DNA of 64,000 nt from Moorena producens 3L (GTDB lineage Bacteria; Cyanobacteriota; Cyanobacteriia; Cyanobacteriales; Coleofasciculaceae), in NCBI RefSeq assembly GCF_000211815.1, contig NZ_GL890973.1:56231-120230 (forward strand), in the 5' to 3' direction. Below, piece by piece: positions 60,011 through 64,000 of this stretch. The notes beneath the pieces are model-generated. The model was given only the letters and a program-made list of their open reading frames with translations. It was not told where the DNA came from and searched no databases. Positions within the stretch are counted from its first letter, which is position 1. Every line of letters begins with the position of its first letter. The position numbers and the translations under genes are program-made.

Positions 60011-61453
60011 ATGACTTTAGAAAACTCATCAGATAACTCATCAGATAACTCATCAAATAACTCATCAGATAACTCATCAAATAACTCATCAAATAACTCA
60101 TCATTGAATAGTAGCAGTCGGTTGTGGCGTCGGTTAGTATCAGTGCTGGCTAACTTACGGTTAGCGATTATCTTGCTGCTTGCGATCGCATTCTTTAGCA
60201 TCAGCGGTACAGTTATTGAACAGGGTGAATCTCTGGCATTTTACCAAGCTAATTATCCTGAAGACCCAGCGTTGTTTGGTTTCCTGAGCTGGAAGGTGTT
60301 GTTGCTGCTAGGGTTAGATCATGTCTACCGGACTTGGTGGTTTTTGTCCTTATTAGTGTTATTCGGTAGTAGTCTGACCGCCTGTACCTTCACTCGTCAA
60401 TTTCCAGCTTTAAAAGCAGCCCGGAATTGGAAGTTTTACAAAGAACCCCGCCAGTTTGGGAAACTTGCTTTGAGTGTAGAGTTGGACAAGGGGTCTTTTA
60501 CTTCCCTCACTGAGTTGTTAGAGAAGCGGCGTTACAAGGTATTCCAAGAGGGGGATACTATCTACGCCCGTAAAGGAATTATCGGACGGATTGGTCCAAT
60601 TGTAGTACATGCCAGTATGTTGATTATCCTGGGAGGGTCAATTTGGGGCTCAATGACAGGATTTACGGCTCAGGAAATGGTTACCAGTGGCAATACATTC
60701 CAAGTTAGAAACATTATTGATGCCGGTCCGTTTGCTTGGCCCCAAATCCCCAAAGATTTGTCAGTGCGGGTGAATCGTTTCTGGATTGATTACACTCCAT
60801 CCGGGGATATTGATCAATTTTACTCCAATCTGTCAGTTTTGGATAGTCAAGGTGAGGACATTGACCAAGAGACTATCTATGTGAATAAGCCCCTAAGATA
60901 TCGAGGTGTCACCTTTTACCAAACGGATTGGGGGATTGCTGGGGTTCAGGTGCAGTTGAATAATAGTCCAATTTTCCAGCTTCCCATGGCACAACTTCCC
61001 ACTAATGGTGAGGGACGGATTTGGGGCACTTGGGTTCCCACAAAACCTGATTTAAGTGAAGGGGTATCCCTTTTAGCTAGGGATTTGCAGGGAACCCTGT
61101 TTGTTTATGATGGAACGGGTAATCTCGTTTCAAGTGTTCGTTCTGGTATGGGGATTAAGGTCAATGGGGTGATACTTAAAATTAAAGATGTCATCGGCAG
61201 CACTGGCTTACAAATTAAAGCTGACCCGGGTATTCCCTTTGTTTACACTGGCTTTGGTTTACTGATGTTAGGGGTACTGATGAGTTATGTCTCCCACTCT
61301 CAGATTTGGGCATTACAAAAAGGCGATCGCTTTTATATTGGTGGGAAAACCAATCGTGCTTTGGTCACCTTTGAACGGGAATTGATTGAGATTTTAGAGC
61401 AGGTGGGTGAATCATCCCAGACCGTAGAACCTTTACTAGCTAAATCTGCTTAG
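60011..61453 (+). CDS. ccs1: Cytochrome c biogenesis protein Ccs1/ResB (CcsB)
   Basis: Ccs1 works with CcsA to deliver heme to apocytochrome c on the lumenal/periplasmic side. The 480-residue protein has the ResB layout: first helices LRLAIILLLAIAFFSISGTVIE and VYRTWWFLSLLVLFGSSLTACT, the helix IGPIVVHASMLIILGGSIWG with the conserved His, a long lumenal domain with PLRYRGVTFYQTDWGIAGVQ, and the last helix PFVYTGFGLLMLGVLMSYVS. The first 35 residues are an added NSSD/NSSN repeat encoded by a 12-bp tandem unit (AACTCATCAGAT). This tract is unusual, but the rest is intact. Confidence 0.94.
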   Translation: MTLENSSDNSSDNSSNNSSDNSSNNSSNNSSLNSSSRLWRRLVSVLANLRLAIILLLAIAFFSISGTVIEQGESLAFYQANYPEDPALFGFLSWKVLLLLGLDHVYRTWWFLSLLVLFGSSLTACTFTRQFPALKAARNWKFYKEPRQFGKLALSVELDKGSFTSLTELLEKRRYKVFQEGDTIYARKGIIGRIGPIVVHASMLIILGGSIWGSMTGFTAQEMVTSGNTFQVRNIIDAGPFAWPQIPKDLSVRVNRFWIDYTPSGDIDQFYSNLSVLDSQGEDIDQETIYVNKPLRYRGVTFYQTDWGIAGVQVQLNNSPIFQLPMAQLPTNGEGRIWGTWVPTKPDLSEGVSLLARDLQGTLFVYDGTGNLVSSVRSGMGIKVNGVILKIKDVIGSTGLQIKADPGIPFVYTGFGLLMLGVLMSYVSHSQIWALQKGDRFYIGGKTNRALVTFERELIEILEQVGESSQTVEPLLAKSA

Positions 61454-61504
61454 TATGACCGCGATCCAGCTTCCGAACAGGGGAGCCAGTGCCGCCAAGA
61501 CGTG

Positions 61505-64000
61505 CTAGTTGTTCAATAGATACTTGTTCAATTCTGCAGTTAGACCCTCAACTTGAGGGGCTTTCATAATAGTGAAATGGTCTCCAGTAATAGTGTGAGT
61601 TTGGATATTACCTAGAACTAGAGAACCCCAGCCGTGGGTTGGGTCTTCAATTACTGCTGGGGAAGTTTGACTAGCATTTAGAAGGAGAACTGAACCTGGA
61701 TAAGCTTGTGGTTGATAATAAGAGTTTGCTGCTAGATTTGCTTGAAAAACTTCCCATAAAGAACGCATTTGCTCTATTTCTAGGTCTGATGGGAATATCC
61801 CTTGCTGTTTGGCTTGCTCAAATAGATGCAAAACTTGCTGGGATGCTTCAAGTTGTCTAAGTGTTTCATGGGATATATCTAACTCTTGACCATAAAGACC
61901 TCCCAAATCTTGAGCCAATAGATTTACTATCATGGCTTGATCTATTTCTGAAGGTTTCCGAATTAAAGTGGGTGCATAACTGTCTATTAACGTTAGAAGA
62001 GCCACTGGCTCATTTTTAGCCTGTAATTGTTGTGCCATCTCATAAGCAATTACACCTCCAAAAGACCAGCCTATTAGGTGTAATGGTCCTTGGGAATGAA
62101 TTGGCTTTATTGCCTCAATATAATGGGATGCCATCTCCTCAACAGAAGTTAAGGGTTGCTGTTGTCCATCTAAACCAAGAGATTGTAAACCATATACTGG
62201 ATAATCTTGATCTAAATGACGAGCTAACTCTGCATAACACAGGACATTACCACCACCAGGGTGAATAAAAAACAAGGGGGGTTGGTTTCCACTGGTTTTA
62301 ATGGGAACTAATATGGAGTGAGATGTATCTACTGAACAATCCAGAAAGCTGGCTAACTGTTCAATGGTTGGACTTTGGAAAAGGGTTGCTAAAGGCAAAT
62401 TGATTTGGAATTGTTGTTTAATCTGGGACATTAAACGGACAGCCAGTAGAGAATGTCCTCCGATTTCAAAGAAGTTGTCATGTATTCCTACATCTGGCAC
62501 TCCTAGAACATTGGCGAAGATGTTGGCGATTATTTCTTCGGTTGGAGTACATGGAGCTACATATTCCTCCACCCTGCTGAAAACCCCATCAGGTGCAGGT
62601 AGGGATTTGCGGTCTACTTTGCCGTTTGGTGTTAAGGGCAGGGTGTCTAAGGTAACGAAGGCACTGGGCACCATATAGTCTGGTAGTTTCTGAAAGAGGA
62701 ATTCTCGTAGTTGCTTGGTGCTTAGTGATTCGGACTGACTGACATAATAGGCGACTAGGCGTTTGTGACCAGGAACATCTTCTGTTACAATTACTGCGGT
62801 TTGTTGGATGTGGGGATGGGTGGACAGTACTGATTCTATTTCCCCTAGTTCGATGCGGAAACCCCTGATTTTGACTTGGTTATCGATCCGACCGAGAAAT
62901 TCAATGTTACCGTCTCGTCGGTATCTCGCCAGGTCTCCGGTTTTGTAGAGTCGTTCTGAAAAGGAACTACACAAGGGATTTGGGATGAATTTTTCTGATG
63001 TTAGTTCTGGGCGATTTAGGTATCCTCTGGCTAGTCCATCACCTCCTAGGTATAATTCTCCGGGTACGCCTATGGGTACTGGTTCCAGGTTTTTGTCTAG
63101 GATATAGATTTGGGTGTTGGCGATGGGGCGACCTATGGGGGGAAGTGATGACCAATCACTGGGAAAACCATTTAATTTAAAAGCACTGACCACATGAGTT
63201 TCTGTTGGTCCATACTGATTTTCTAGACGGCAATTAGACAGTTTTTCAAAAAAGTTCCTGAGGGTGGGAGTAATTTGTAACTGTTCTCCTGCGGTAATCA
63301 ATTCACACAGTGTAGAGGGTAGACATTCCGGACTAGTCAAAGCACTAGTCGCTAAGTATTCTAGAGCCACAAACGGTAGAAAGAGTCTTTCGATACCTTG
63401 TTGTTTGAGCAATTGCAATAAGGCAGTTCCATCTCTTCGTACATCTTCTGGTATCAATACTAATGTTCCACCTGAACACCAAGTAGATAAGATTTCTTGG
63501 AAGGAGACATCAAAGCTTATCGGTGTAAATTGCCCAGTTTTTGTGCCGTATTTGGCAGAGGAGTTTTTCAACTGCCACAGGATAAGATTAACCAGAGGAC
63601 TATGGTTCATGGCAACCCCCTTAGGTTGACCAGTAGAACCAGAAGTATAAATCACATAAGCCAAATTATGTGAATGAACCCCAACATCAAGATTCTCCCC
63701 ACTATATTGCTCTATGGCACCCCAATCACTATCCAAGCAAACCACCTGGGCTTGATTTTGTGGCAAAGATTCTAGTAACGACTGTTGAGTCAACAACACT
63801 TCAACACCCGAATCGCCCAACATATAACTCAGTCGTTGGTGAGGATAATTAGAGTCCAGGGGTACATAAGCACCACCCGCCTTGAGTATCGGCCCAACAG
63901 TCCTACCACCATCTGTACAGAACGTTCCACACAAATACCCACCAATACTTCTGGTCCTACTCCTAAGTTTTGTAGGTGATGTGCTAGTTGATTCGCCTTT
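61505..64000 (-). CDS. NRPS terminal module: adenylation (frameshifted) - carrier - thioesterase, partial
   Basis: Last module of a non-ribosomal peptide synthetase running in from the right edge. Beyond 63895 the frame reads KANQLAHHLQNLGVGPEVLV and GICVERSVQMVVGLLG; left of it the frame is shifted (ILKAGGAYVPLDSNYPHQRL). One base is missing in the GGGCC tract (plus strand 63891-63895). The A domain continues with YIYTSGSTGQPKGV (A3), FDVSFQEI (A4), NQYGPTETHVVSAF (A5), GELYLGGDGLARGYL (A6), YKTGDL and NGKVDRK (A10). The carrier domain has DNFFEIGGHSLLAVRL, with Ser at about residue 496 from 63934. The type I thioesterase has GWSFGGVIAYEMA, LIDSYAP and GDHFTIM. Binding-pocket residues read roughly D-V-Q-V-I-A-Q-V-V-K, closest to proline codes. 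Product unknown. Confidence 0.93.
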   Translation of the reverse strand, partial: KGESTSTSPTKLRSRTRSIGGYLCGTFCTDGGRTVGPILKAGGAYVPLDSNYPHQRLSYMLGDSGVEVLLTQQSLLESLPQNQAQVVCLDSDWGAIEQYSGENLDVGVHSHNLAYVIYTSGSTGQPKGVAMNHSPLVNLILWQLKNSSAKYGTKTGQFTPISFDVSFQEILSTWCSGGTLVLIPEDVRRDGTALLQLLKQQGIERLFLPFVALEYLATSALTSPECLPSTLCELITAGEQLQITPTLRNFFEKLSNCRLENQYGPTETHVVSAFKLNGFPSDWSSLPPIGRPIANTQIYILDKNLEPVPIGVPGELYLGGDGLARGYLNRPELTSEKFIPNPLCSSFSERLYKTGDLARYRRDGNIEFLGRIDNQVKIRGFRIELGEIESVLSTHPHIQQTAVIVTEDVPGHKRLVAYYVSQSESLSTKQLREFLFQKLPDYMVPSAFVTLDTLPLTPNGKVDRKSLPAPDGVFSRVEEYVAPCTPTEEIIANIFANVLGVPDVGIHDNFFEIGGHSLLAVRLMSQIKQQFQINLPLATLFQSPTIEQLASFLDCSVDTSHSILVPIKTSGNQPPLFFIHPGGGNVLCYAELARHLDQDYPVYGLQSLGLDGQQQPLTSVEEMASHYIEAIKPIHSQGPLHLIGWSFGGVIAYEMAQQLQAKNEPVALLTLIDSYAPTLIRKPSEIDQAMIVNLLAQDLGGLYGQELDISHETLRQLEASQQVLHLFEQAKQQGIFPSDLEIEQMRSLWEVFQANLAANSYYQPQAYPGSVLLLNASQTSPAVIEDPTHGWGSLVLGNIQTHTITGDHFTIMKAPQVEGLTAELNKYLLNN

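Overview
This window looks like the chromosome of a large-genome filamentous cyanobacterium, most likely a marine Moorena (Moorea)-type organism. The evidence is frequent HIP1-type GCGATCGC octamers, many heptanucleotide tandem repeats and small palindromic or MITE-like repeats, a system II cytochrome c pair (ccdA, ccs1), a terminal NRPS module, and several small proteins of cyanobacterial type. The genus assignment is inference.

Layout. 1-10,850 (minus strand) is the merged S10/spc ribosomal-protein operon, rplC to secY, with secY running off the left edge; rplX has a one-base frameshift near its 3' end. 11,490-25,700 holds a Kef-type K+/H+ antiporter, a small zinc-ribbon membrane protein, a full-length homologue of the eukaryotic major vault protein (14,227-16,866), a pentapeptide-repeat protein, a radical SAM/DUF2344 protein with an in-frame minisatellite, a STAS protein and four cyanobacterial hypotheticals. 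25,919-31,181 holds amt and an RNase II/R-type exonuclease, separated by a dead IS605/IS1341-type element. 31,525-32,388 encodes S18 and L33. 32,900-35,350 is a graveyard: a group II intron 3' end with its HNH tail, ISAs1 and ISL3 transposase remnants, and at least five nested MITE copies. After tRNA-Gly come an HD phosphohydrolase, an oligopeptide permease subunit, an ABC exporter, two Uma2 nucleases, a YefM-YoeB module, a two-gene membrane cassette, an Hsp70-like protein, a DUF2079 protein and a pair of translationally coupled sensor proteins. The right end holds dxs, mtnA, an L,D-transpeptidase, ccdA, ccs1 and the last module (A-PCP-TE) of an NRPS that appears frameshifted.

Two themes stand out. 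First, a bacterial major vault protein is encoded with the shoulder, coiled-coil cap helix and cap ring of the eukaryotic protein, but without recognisable vault partners. Second, the intergenic DNA is densely structured. At least three MITE-like families can be separated by their ends: one with a clear TA target duplication, one with compensatory stem changes and a loop inverted relative to its ends, and one that supplies the stop codon of an ABC exporter. There are also two palindrome families that nest inside the MITEs, and 7-bp repeats of many different sequences. Intergenic repeats mostly have 7-bp units, while the repeats inside genes have units that are multiples of 3.

Three one-base differences in short homopolymer or GC tracts (rplX, the ISAs1 remnant, the NRPS) could be real or could be assembly errors.
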